From the NCBI GenBank assembly GCA_016871515.1, contig VHDE01000002.1, positions 1 through 64,000 on the forward strand: 64,000 bases of DNA, read 5' to 3'. The stretch comes from Verrucomicrobiota bacterium (lineage in GTDB: Bacteria; Verrucomicrobiota; Verrucomicrobiia; Limisphaerales; SIBE01). Below, piece after piece: positions 55,001 to 62,850 of this stretch (position 1 is the stretch's first letter; the number at the start of each line of letters is the position of its first letter). Under the pieces are notes generated by a model that was not told where the DNA came from, did not search any database, and worked only from the letters and a program-made list of their open reading frames with translations. Made by a program: the position numbers and the translations under genes.

Positions 55001-57658
55001 CTGCCGGCCGACATGCCCGTGTCAGTAGAAATCACGGAGATTGTTAAGGCTGGTGCGTACAAACTTTTCGGAAGTCCCAAGGCGTTGAATCTGCGGTGGC
55101 GGTACGAAGGTGAGATTGTTGCGGAGATGGACGACGCATTGTTCGCCTTGGATGCGGAGCGAATCGTTGTCCATCGGTTTCGGCCACCGGCTGACGAAGA
55201 ACAATGCCGCCGTGTTCTGGGGGTGTTTGAAACAAATGCGACAGTATCTCCCGCTTACCAAGCCGACGCAGCTCTGTCACCTTTCGAGCGATACCAGAAG
55301 TACCGTGATACGATTCGCCAGACGCTGTTAAGAGAACTGGTTGCGAAAGTTGGCTACGAAAAGCACCACATCCTTCGCGAGTTGTTGCAGAATGCCGAAA
55401 GCGCTTATGCAAGTAAGAAAAACCCAGAGGCGGAGGCTTGGTTTGAGTTCACAATTGAATCTGTCGCACAGGTGGGGCAGCGAAAGATTGTTGCGCGTCA
55501 CGCCGGTCGAGTTTTCAACGAACCCGACATTGATGGACATGATCGACACGATGTAGAGCGGATTTGGCGTCTCGCGGCTGAAAGTGAACGCACCGCTGAT
55601 GAAATTGGGCGTTTTAATCGAGGATTCAAAACACTGTTCACAGTGGCTGCAAACGGCCTGGTCCACATCCGCAGTGGCGATTACGACTTCGAGGTGATCG
55701 ATCTGCTGCTGCTCAAGCCAGCGGATCCGCGACCGGTTCCGGCCAAGCATTCTCCTCTGACTGAGTTTACTTTTGAAGCGGATTACAAACACGTGCTCGA
55801 GATGCTTCGTCTGGAGGTTACGCCGCGCCCGAACACTCCTCTTCCGGTAGTCAACCCCGCATCATTGGTTTTTCTCATCTATTTGCACCGTATTCGCGTC
55901 ACATTCGAGCAGCGCGTATGGCAGTGGCGAATCGCGCGAAGCCAGAACATCGACAACTGGCGATATGTCACGATTACCGAAGAAGGAGTTGAGTCACCGG
56001 AGCGTTTTCTGGTCTTCTTCGATGCGGCGATGAATTCAGCGACGACTACGCCCTGCCGTAGGTTCGCGGCGGCAGTGCGTATCGATGCCAAGGGATCGCC
56101 AATCACCCTGGAGAAGTCTTGGCGAAAATTCCATCTAACCTTTGAGACCGAGCACGATTTCCCACTGGATTTTCTGGTCAATGGCGACTTCGAAGCCGAC
56201 CAGGGCCGTGTCGGGCTTCGGAACATCGCCCGGAGTGGGTTGGTCGAGCGAGCCTACGATGCTGTCATCCGGCGGGCGACAAGCGAAATCCGCAAGAACC
56301 CTTCGAGCCGGGTTTGGCTTGCCTGGGCTCGGGTGCTTCATTTGAAGGAGGCACCAATGGAGCTTGAGGCGAGCAGCGAGCTTCGACCATTGCGCCGCCA
56401 TGCGGAAAAAGCGGCTGAGGACCTTTGTGAAATCGTACCTCATGGCGGCGGGTTGGTTGCCGCCTCCGCGCTGGAATTTCCCTCCATGCTCTTCCGTCGG
56501 ATTGGGGGTGTTTTTGGATCCCGCTGGCAGATCAATCAATCAAGGTGGATTGATGCCGAAATTGCTGCGGTTCTCCCTGACGGGGATCATCACCGGGTGA
56601 CTTTCGACGGCTGGATCATTTCGCAACAGCCTGAGTCACCTCTTCTCCGACTCGTCGATGCGGACCTGAAATCTGAAGCGTTTACAAGATTGCGCCTTTC
56701 CGGTCCAGAGAAGGACGAACTTGATAAAGCCAAAGGCATTTTGGCGGAGAAGCTGCGACCCGTTGCCCCACCGCTGCCTCCCGAGCCAGCGCTGCCGGTA
56801 GTCGAAGCCTGGTCCATCGCGAATCTCTGGCACTGGTGGGAACGACGTGGCAAGCCGATGTCAAACTATACGCTCGAAGGAGATGAGAATTGGCGTCTGC
56901 TTTACAAAAGTAGCGATGCCGATACAAATGCACGCCGCGCGCGGTTGAAAACAGATTTGCTTGCCGCCAGCTCGGAAGCTGGAAAAAACATTTGGTACCG
57001 TCTTTTCGGATTGGCCTGTTTGATGTCTGTCGGCAGGCGCATGACCGAAGTGCGAGAATTTTGGTGCACCGAGTTGAACGGACGACAATTCTGGGAACGC
57101 ACGAGCGGGAAAACGTTTGGCGAGGGCACAGACGCGTTGTTTGCAGACGTGACAAGACATCCTTTCTCAAATTTGGGTGCGAGCGGAGAATGCGCTTATT
57201 TCTGGCGGCGTGTGTTCTACGACATTCGCAAAATTCACAAGCTTGTGTGGGAAGACGAATTTCAGGGGACACTCCTGCAACTCGTCGCGTCAGGGCGGGG
57301 CGCTCAACTTCTGAACTTCCTAAAAACCGGCCGCTTGCCGGGGCAACATGCTTGGGTCGGGGTTTTCGGGCAAAGTGCTGGCGCACCTCTATTCTTTGTG
57401 GTCCGGGAGTTGTGCCGGCTCGGAGTAATCACCGATTCTGCGGTGAAACCGCTCGCCTTTTTTGTATCCACGCCAGTGCGCCGCGCAATGGAGCGAATCG
57501 GCTGGCTCGATGCCGAAATCGGTAATCGCGCCGACTTCGAGTCGCTTGCGACTTTGAGCGAGTCACTCTACCAGAAGCTCGCTGCCGATGCGGAATTTGG
57601 CCCTCGCCTGATAACGTATTACGACATTCCACTCCTCCATCTCGGCCTAGAAGGTTAG
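51974..57658 (+). CDS. Giant sacsin-like protein with two GHKL-type ATP-binding modules
   Basis: The 1894-residue protein has a first ATP-binding module at about residues 65-180: YLAELAQNADDASDGEEAEV (N box with Glu84 and Asn88), LFVSNNGRKVTSLNLLGLSR (an altered G1 box) and IGRFGIGFKSCYR (G2 box). A second, similar module lies at about residues 1115-1300: HHILRELLQNAESAYASKKN, then IGRFNRGFKTLF. This repeated layout and the ELxQNAxxA...GRFxxGFKS pattern match the sacsin/Hsp90-type ATPases. The middle and C-terminal regions have no recognised domain. The gene ends 2 nt before the helicase gene, so the two form an operon. An upstream PLD-like fragment and downstream phage-like genes point to anti-phage or phage-related use. 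Start at 51974; 52001 is an alternative. Confidence 0.8.
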   Translation: MPIFYEQAMRAGVDGEPVDWLKEQHLSDWHGLAAALDRLTPEQRCDAIYADWLLQLNSPAHLALLQVRNLLIGQGALAANYLAELAQNADDASDGEEAEVRILLHGDWLFVSNNGRKVTSLNLLGLSRFFVHAAGGGVELNEQTIGRFGIGFKSCYRIASTVFVHTWDETGHFGFRLPICREGDAESLPDSSKLKHLVTKLRSVGVMLDPRLRDVKWLGYCTPEYQESLPADLEQVTSNLRQTIRGTLFCFRIRQDKQAEVCSRISGQAHEVYELCPLFLRNVRLVQLGRNELRMREIRRVAENDLPSKVEATKVELASQSLGERPSTSRFWRLKGVTAGDLWQIALHADRQFRLRIEQEEDEHGTTVKDGAAYAFFPLNAVTKTWPFRLHLHIKLPTNLARDDWNPDDAVQVREQIERAIAGVSEWLEHHTDKWHPDWRIESLVVRKPNTNETWAWQIWNRLVAERRERKLVRNLSGNLVKGAPVKAICLVERQEAKAAWQQVLQWQARSESHLDLAVAPDETFPMTEVSAQDVAALCRGALEGPDDEDSKHRAALTAFLGCHNLMFHRSPSALLEFLKLVNCETSTGIKISLMDLCEQPGGAELSDEWHQAIRVIETWATEVSWAMVPVGGRPLSEQLKKLSKPEFNPAWPELPVRLATEEQWRVYGERFWRTPRGRCPESVRQMTLSCIRVPNQKGAWLLIADLWLGEDSAVDCFCGLLKKWDRPRTDQRRRDIVEKLEDWGLLGTWENSTRTSLKERLSGVLARQLARHAGEDAFSLVFNKSFEAACRRLDDRWKHIVDDAEETAVSRFLGAQVKEHQLAKKTLVSRTVPDSIRFALELLPQYSSAPLWLTDAAYQRIMRLGLQTEIDFKFLSQQELDDNQEFLARELLENFHQWPQAPLEKAALAGLGVLCGSASLRQRRDWSLGLGAQKTRRLRDLILPTSASMQLPAGSRLQEYLLHDAKWRVEKLPGSLVEVSALAEACVQPDKLEIDPVGGILTPLDLDQLPADMPVSVEITEIVKAGAYKLFGSPKALNLRWRYEGEIVAEMDDALFALDAERIVVHRFRPPADEEQCRRVLGVFETNATVSPAYQADAALSPFERYQKYRDTIRQTLLRELVAKVGYEKHHILRELLQNAESAYASKKNPEAEAWFEFTIESVAQVGQRKIVARHAGRVFNEPDIDGHDRHDVERIWRLAAESERTADEIGRFNRGFKTLFTVAANGLVHIRSGDYDFEVIDLLLLKPADPRPVPAKHSPLTEFTFEADYKHVLEMLRLEVTPRPNTPLPVVNPASLVFLIYLHRIRVTFEQRVWQWRIARSQNIDNWRYVTITEEGVESPERFLVFFDAAMNSATTTPCRRFAAAVRIDAKGSPITLEKSWRKFHLTFETEHDFPLDFLVNGDFEADQGRVGLRNIARSGLVERAYDAVIRRATSEIRKNPSSRVWLAWARVLHLKEAPMELEASSELRPLRRHAEKAAEDLCEIVPHGGGLVAASALEFPSMLFRRIGGVFGSRWQINQSRWIDAEIAAVLPDGDHHRVTFDGWIISQQPESPLLRLVDADLKSEAFTRLRLSGPEKDELDKAKGILAEKLRPVAPPLPPEPALPVVEAWSIANLWHWWERRGKPMSNYTLEGDENWRLLYKSSDADTNARRARLKTDLLAASSEAGKNIWYRLFGLACLMSVGRRMTEVREFWCTELNGRQFWERTSGKTFGEGTDALFADVTRHPFSNLGASGECAYFWRRVFYDIRKIHKLVWEDEFQGTLLQLVASGRGAQLLNFLKTGRLPGQHAWVGVFGQSAGAPLFFVVRELCRLGVITDSAVKPLAFFVSTPVRRAMERIGWLDAEIGNRADFESLATLSESLYQKLAADAEFGPRLITYYDIPLLHLGLEG

Positions 57659-57660
57659 TC

Positions 57661-60408
57661 ATGAGCAGTACGTTCCAGCCCCAGACACGCCTGTTTCACC
57701 GTACTCATCCAGAATACGGGTTCGGCCTCGTGCGCTATGTTGAGGAGGATGCGTTCGGCGAATTGCGAATGCAGGTGTCATTCGACCACCTCGATCAACT
57801 TCTTAATGTTGCCCCGAGCGAAGTTGAGATTTGCCAAGACCCGATGGCAGATGCCTCTACTGAGACTTGTGGCGAGGTTGAGGTTTTCAAGCGCAAGCTG
57901 GCTGCTGGACTCATCATTGCGGAAAACAATCTGACTGGTGGCTTTACCAAGGCCGCAGTTCAACCTCTCCCTCACCAAGCATTCCTCTTGGAGAAAGTTC
58001 TGGCTTCCGAGCGCTTTGGCCACGTCCTGGCGGACGATGTCGGGCTTGGAAAGACAGTTGAGGCGGGATTGTTGATCACCTGCCTTATGCGTCGAGAACC
58101 GCCACAGCGTGTGTTGGTCGTCTGCCCTGCGGGGTTGGCTCTCCAATGGAAGGACGAGATGGATGAGCATTTTGGGTTGAACTTCACGATTCTTGGGCGC
58201 GATTTCGATGGCAAGCTCGCGTCGAACTGGCAAAACCAACCCCTGGTCATTGCACCGATTGATCGATTGAAACGTGACGAATACCGCGAACTGATCGCAC
58301 AAGTGGGTGGGTTTGACCTGGTTGCCTGTGATGAGGCGCACCGATTGACGGCTCAACGCCGCTTTCTGAGCCAGAAGCTTGAAAAGACATCCAACTACCG
58401 GTTGTTTGAGTTCCTGGTGACAAGCAGGCTCATCCGCCACGTGAACAACGCGGACAACACGCCACGCTCCCCTAGGCTCCTCCTCCTGTCGGCGACGCCG
58501 CACCAGGGTGACGACGAGAGATTCCTCTACCTGCTTCATCTGGCTCGTCCGGACTTGTTTCAGCCGGGCAATCGGCCATTGGGCCAGCAACTCACAACAG
58601 CAGCCCTCGTTGAAACGCTGACTCGCACTCCGAAATCTAGGGCTGTTGATTGGGAAGGGAGGCTCTTGTTCAAGGGGCATCAAGCTATGACGCTCGATGT
58701 GCGATGGACAACCGAGGAGACTGAAGTGTCGAGGCTGCTCACGGAGTACATTTTGAAAAGTCTGGATTTTGTGCGTGACTCCGATCGAGGAACACAACTC
58801 GTTGTGCAACTCGTAATGCACACTTTCCACAAGCTTGCGGCAAGCAGTTGGCAGGCTCTGGGCCGGGCCTTGCAGCGTCGGCTCGAATCTTTAAAAGGCC
58901 GTACAGAACGGTTGGCAGAATTGTTGGAAGTGGACGAGGAGGATGAGGACAGTGACGAAGTCCGAGATTTCGCCCTGCCGACCAGAGCGTTCTTTGAAAA
59001 TGAACGAGTCCTGCTCGAGACACTCTTGACTCGGTTGCACGAGTTATCGAGCGATTCAAAGTGGAAACACTGTGCGGAGCTGCTCGCTGAGTTGGAAAAG
59101 ACCGAATGTGGTGCGAAAGTTCTCATCTTCACACAATACCGCACCACTCAGGAAATGCTCCAACAGCGCGTCGCGGGTTTGTTTCCCGGTTCGGTCGTAG
59201 AAGTAATCCACGGAGATGTCGAGATGGAGGACCGCAAGTCGGCCCGAATCAGGTTTGAGCGCAATTCGCGGTTCATGGTATCCACCGAGGCGGGAGGCGA
59301 GGGAATCAACCTCCAGAAGGCCTGCCACTTAATGATCAACTACGATTTGCCCTGGAACCCGATGCGCTTGCAGCAACGGATCGGTCGGCTCGACCGATTC
59401 GGACAGGAGCATGTTGTTCGTGTCTTCAACCTGCGCGTTCCCGATTCGTGGGATCACCACATCTCCACGCGCATCCTGGAGCGTCTCGATGTGATTCAAC
59501 GCACCATGACGGCGGCTGGTTCAGGGTCTGCTGAAGATTACCGGGAAATGATTCTCGGCCAAGTGGCGGAGCAGATTGATGCAACCCGGCTTTTTACAGA
59601 GTCACGAGCTGGCCACGGCGTGACGGATGAACAGATGGACTCGTGGATCAAGTCGGCGCTGGAATCAATGTCACGGTGGCGGGACTTGTTCAGTCCAGAG
59701 TTGGGCTTGTCAGACAACGGTACGAGATTGAAACCATCGCTGGGCAGCGCGGAGTTCAAGTTGGCGTTCAGACTTGCGTGCGAAGCTCAAGGCATCCGGC
59801 TGCGCGAAACCCGCAATAGTGAAAATCAATTTGTGCCGGAGGTTTTCAACTTCGACCTGCCAACCGCGTTCCGGGATCCCATTTTTCGCCCGTTGCGGAC
59901 AATGCATGTCGTGTTCGATCGCGATGTGTATGCCGCTGTTCGCGGGCAGGACCTTGGCACAGTGCGTGGCCAGCCAATTCGTCCGGTTCTTGCGGGCTTT
60001 GGCGAGCCGTTTACGGACTGGCTGTTCCAGACCGCGTTACGCGCAACTGCTGGCCCAAGCGCCTTTTCCCTGTGCTCAGGCGATGAATGGCCACTTGGAA
60101 AAGGTTGGTTGCTCGTCTATGCCCTTCGCTGGATGGGGAAAAGCCGCCGGATCGCTGCGCCAGATTCAATCGTTGTTTGTCACGTCAATGATTCAGGTCA
60201 AGCGCGTCAGATCGATTCGTCAGAGACCATAAAACTGGCGGACGCCACAACTACTGCCGCCGGGCATCTGAATCTACCTTCTGAAGAGGCGCAAGCTGCC
60301 GCTCGAAAGCTTGCCCAGCAGAGTTTGAAGAATTGTGCCGCAAACCGAGATGCATTCGCGCGAGGTGCGGCTGGCCTGTCGCTCTTGATGGCTGCCAGGG
60401 TTGTGTAG
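57661..60408 (+). CDS. SNF2-family DEAD/DEAH helicase
   Basis: The 915-residue protein has VLADDVGLGKTVEAGLL (Walker A, about residues 121-137), LVVCPAGLALQWKDEMDEHF (motif Ia), DLVACDEAHRLTAQR (Walker B, DEAH, about 220) and RLLLLSATPHQGDDE (motif III). The second helicase half is VLIFTQYRTTQEML, FMVSTEAGGEGINLQKACHL, and INYDLPWNPMRLQQRIGRLD, with RFGQ just after (motif VI). This is the SNF2/RapA-like layout. The C-terminal part, about residues 630-915, is not recognised. It starts 2 nt after the sacsin-like gene stop, so the ATPase and helicase probably act together. It resembles, but is not proven to be, DrmD of DISARM; the other DISARM genes are missing. A DNA translocase used in defence is inferred. 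Confidence 0.85.
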   Translation: MSSTFQPQTRLFHRTHPEYGFGLVRYVEEDAFGELRMQVSFDHLDQLLNVAPSEVEICQDPMADASTETCGEVEVFKRKLAAGLIIAENNLTGGFTKAAVQPLPHQAFLLEKVLASERFGHVLADDVGLGKTVEAGLLITCLMRREPPQRVLVVCPAGLALQWKDEMDEHFGLNFTILGRDFDGKLASNWQNQPLVIAPIDRLKRDEYRELIAQVGGFDLVACDEAHRLTAQRRFLSQKLEKTSNYRLFEFLVTSRLIRHVNNADNTPRSPRLLLLSATPHQGDDERFLYLLHLARPDLFQPGNRPLGQQLTTAALVETLTRTPKSRAVDWEGRLLFKGHQAMTLDVRWTTEETEVSRLLTEYILKSLDFVRDSDRGTQLVVQLVMHTFHKLAASSWQALGRALQRRLESLKGRTERLAELLEVDEEDEDSDEVRDFALPTRAFFENERVLLETLLTRLHELSSDSKWKHCAELLAELEKTECGAKVLIFTQYRTTQEMLQQRVAGLFPGSVVEVIHGDVEMEDRKSARIRFERNSRFMVSTEAGGEGINLQKACHLMINYDLPWNPMRLQQRIGRLDRFGQEHVVRVFNLRVPDSWDHHISTRILERLDVIQRTMTAAGSGSAEDYREMILGQVAEQIDATRLFTESRAGHGVTDEQMDSWIKSALESMSRWRDLFSPELGLSDNGTRLKPSLGSAEFKLAFRLACEAQGIRLRETRNSENQFVPEVFNFDLPTAFRDPIFRPLRTMHVVFDRDVYAAVRGQDLGTVRGQPIRPVLAGFGEPFTDWLFQTALRATAGPSAFSLCSGDEWPLGKGWLLVYALRWMGKSRRIAAPDSIVVCHVNDSGQARQIDSSETIKLADATTTAAGHLNLPSEEAQAAARKLAQQSLKNCAANRDAFARGAAGLSLLMAARVV

Positions 60409-60528
60409 TTTCTGGCATACTTAACCTCACGCGATCATTTTGCTGAGCACATTTTGCTTGCAGGTCGCCAGCCGCTTTGCTTCCTTCTTCCGCAACAAGG
60501 CAGGATGAATTCCTGACAACATGGAGTG

Positions 60529-61254
60529 ATGGACAGGAAGTGTCTCCAGATTCCGGTGGACTTCGCGAGTCGCACGGAGTTCCGGTTGCTCGAACGAGCG
60601 ATTGGAAAGCCCGGCGTCGCGGCGGTGCTCTTCCTCTACCTCTGGCGGGCGTTGGCCTACGCAGCGGAGAATGGGCGGCCAGGTGCGTTGTCTCGCGATC
60701 AATCGGTACTGCTGGCAGAAGACTTGGCTTTTCTCGAACTCCAGGATCCGATCGCGTTGTTAACCACGCCGAATGGGTTTCTGGTTCTGGAAGGGGACGG
60801 ATATTTCTGTCCGCTGTTCTCCGCCGCAAACAAGCATCTCGCTTCTGATTTCGTCCCGATCCAACGCCAAGCTGGGTTGGCGCGCGGGGTGGTGATGAAA
60901 CGCCGGTCGCTGGAAGGAGTCGCGCAACAGCAAAGTTTGTTGTTGGACCCGGCGCTGTTCAAACGGCCGGACAGGAGTCCGATGAGCCCGGATGAAATCA
61001 ATCGCGCGATCATGCTCATCAAATTGCTCGGCGGTTATTTGGGCCGGCGCGCCCGGTTGAACTCGGAATCTTCCCCCGGCCTCATCGCCGATGCCCACCG
61101 CGCGGATCGCGCTTACTCGGAAGACACGATCAATCGTTTTTGCTCGTGGCTTTATGTGCAACGGCAAAGCCACGCGGGGCATCCGGGCCTGCCGGAAACG
61201 ACCGAGCAGGTGTTGCACGATTTTGAGCGGTACGTGAAGGCCGTGGAAAACTGA
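60529..61254 (+). CDS. Unrecognised protein, probably phage-related
   Basis: The 241-residue protein from MDRKCLQIPVDFASRTEFRL (ATG at 60529, or GTG at 60526) has LERAIGKPGVAAVLFLYLWR, ALAYAAENGRPGALSRDQSV, PLFSAANKHLASDFVPIQRQ and SEDTINRFCSWLYVQRQSHA. Mixed helices, no signal peptide and no known domain. The stop overlaps the next start by one base (TGATG), so they are coupled. Position just before two more genes and a terminase suggests a phage packaging or structural operon. A gap of about 120 bp separates it from the helicase. Confidence 0.55.
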   Translation: MDRKCLQIPVDFASRTEFRLLERAIGKPGVAAVLFLYLWRALAYAAENGRPGALSRDQSVLLAEDLAFLELQDPIALLTTPNGFLVLEGDGYFCPLFSAANKHLASDFVPIQRQAGLARGVVMKRRSLEGVAQQQSLLLDPALFKRPDRSPMSPDEINRAIMLIKLLGGYLGRRARLNSESSPGLIADAHRADRAYSEDTINRFCSWLYVQRQSHAGHPGLPETTEQVLHDFERYVKAVEN

Positions 61255-62558
61255 TGCGCAAGAAGTCGAAGTTACCGTCCCCGATTCAAGCCCAGCTTCG
61301 GCCTGTCGAACCGGCTCCAGCCGAGTCTCCGGCTTTGGCGGCTGTCGTCGAATACCGGCCCGTCAACGAATCTGGTCTGTGGCGAGTTGAGCAATGGGAG
61401 TTGTTCGCCGGGGAATTCTCACTCGTTCGCAAGGAGGACTTGCCTGTTTTTCATGAAATGCTTTCGCGTTCGCCTCGGGCCTGGATGATCGTCCGGCGAC
61501 TATTTGGTTTTCGGCCGCTGCGGCTGCCTCTGAACGGAAACCCGGATGACTATCGCACGTGGTCTCGATTCGAGCTGTGCGACAATATGGGCATTGCCGA
61601 AAAGGAGCTGGCTGCGGAACTGGAAGCGCTGCGGACATTCTGGCAGCAACACTTATCGCCGAAACAACCGGACACTCCACCGCCTCCGCCTTCTGCTCCA
61701 AACGGTCAAATGACCTTGGTGGAGACGGACGATGAAGTGTTGAAGAAGTATGGCTTCAATTCGTCCGTGTTCGATCTGCCGCATCGTTCTCCGGAAGACA
61801 ACAAGGTCGAAAAGCAATGGTTCGCGATTCGCGTGCGGGAATGGCGGAAACTGTTCGACCAATCCATGACCGCGCGGCTCGCCACACAGGCGCTCTTCAA
61901 CGAGATGCGGCTGCGCCGCGAAGAGAACGCCTTGTGGGACCTGGACAAGCAACCGGTGCCGGAGAGCCTGGAGAAACGAAATCTCCTGGAGAAAAACAAA
62001 GCGGCCATCGAAAACCGGATCACGGAATTGGAGCAGTCGTACCAGGAGCAATTGAAAAACATCGAGGACATCGCGCCGTGGTTCAACGCCACGGGTAAAC
62101 AGATTTCGATTACGGGCGCGATCGGCGAACTGATCAAGGGCGTTCAGGAATACAAAGCGAAGAAGGACACCCGCATCCTCGATGGCGTCTTCACGGCGTT
62201 GGAATTGCAGGTCCTCATGCAGCAAAGCCGGCAGGTGCCTGAGCCGATGTATCGTTTTGGCTGGGTCACGTATATCAATTCCACCAAAGCGTTCCTCTGG
62301 GACCAGAGTTTCGAATCAGCGTCTCGGCCGGCTGATCTGGCGAAATTGGACGCGGGTTTCAAAGCGGGGGTGCAGCGGTTCACCGAGGAGCGCGGTGACG
62401 TGCTGCCCGACCTGGAACGCGACGGACCGGAAGGCGAATATGAAGAACTCTACAGCCGAGAAGAGAAAACGAAGACGCAAGGACCTCAACCTGGCCCGCG
62501 CGACCGATCTGAAACAGTTCTTCCGCAAGCGTCGGTGGAGACGGGCGACGGGATTTAA
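61254..62558 (+). CDS. Unrecognised coiled-coil protein, probably phage-related
   Basis: The 434-residue protein from MRKKSKLPSPIQAQLRPVEP has a proline-rich start, then FHEMLSRSPRAWMIVRRLFG, SRFELCDNMGIAEKELAAEL, and a proline-rich linker (PPPPPSAPNGQ). A coiled coil, LEKNKAAIENRITELEQSYQ, lies around residues 248-285. The last part is acidic (DLERDGPEGEYEELYSREEK). I do not recognise a family. It is coupled to the gene before it and followed by the terminase large subunit. A small-terminase or portal-related role is possible by position only. Confidence 0.5.
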   Translation: MRKKSKLPSPIQAQLRPVEPAPAESPALAAVVEYRPVNESGLWRVEQWELFAGEFSLVRKEDLPVFHEMLSRSPRAWMIVRRLFGFRPLRLPLNGNPDDYRTWSRFELCDNMGIAEKELAAELEALRTFWQQHLSPKQPDTPPPPPSAPNGQMTLVETDDEVLKKYGFNSSVFDLPHRSPEDNKVEKQWFAIRVREWRKLFDQSMTARLATQALFNEMRLRREENALWDLDKQPVPESLEKRNLLEKNKAAIENRITELEQSYQEQLKNIEDIAPWFNATGKQISITGAIGELIKGVQEYKAKKDTRILDGVFTALELQVLMQQSRQVPEPMYRFGWVTYINSTKAFLWDQSFESASRPADLAKLDAGFKAGVQRFTEERGDVLPDLERDGPEGEYEELYSREEKTKTQGPQPGPRDRSETVLPQASVETGDGI

Positions 62559-62850
62559 CCGCAAGGAGCTCAAAGAACTCGAAGTCCCCTCTCCCGTTCC
62601 CTCTCCCCGCGCTATTCGCCAGCTCCGCATTCACCCGCGCGGGGAGAGGGTCAAGGGTGAGGGGCGAGTGACCTTTCGATAGCATGCCCATAGCCATTCT
62701 GAACAAATTCCAGATTCGGAAATTCGTCTGGTCCGAGATAGGTCGGATCAGGAAATAACCGCAGGGAGTTTAACCGCAGAGCGCGCAGAGATCCCAAAGC
62801 GGGGACGAGCTGCCACCTCTCTTTGAGTTCTTTGAGCTCTTTGCGGTTAA
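62559..62850. repeat. Repeat-rich gap before the terminase gene
   Basis: CCTCTCCCGTTCCCTCTCCC (62587-62606) faces GCGCGGGGAGAGGG-type words (to about 62651), and a TTAACCGCA-type repeat occurs at 62556-62564, 62757-62790 and, inverted, 62838-62851. No gene is supported. Confidence 0.6.

Noticed and set aside
57661-60408. A complete DISARM system
   Set aside because: Only the SNF2-like gene and a PLD relic resemble DISARM members; the drmA-like helicase, DUF1998 and methyltransferase genes are absent.
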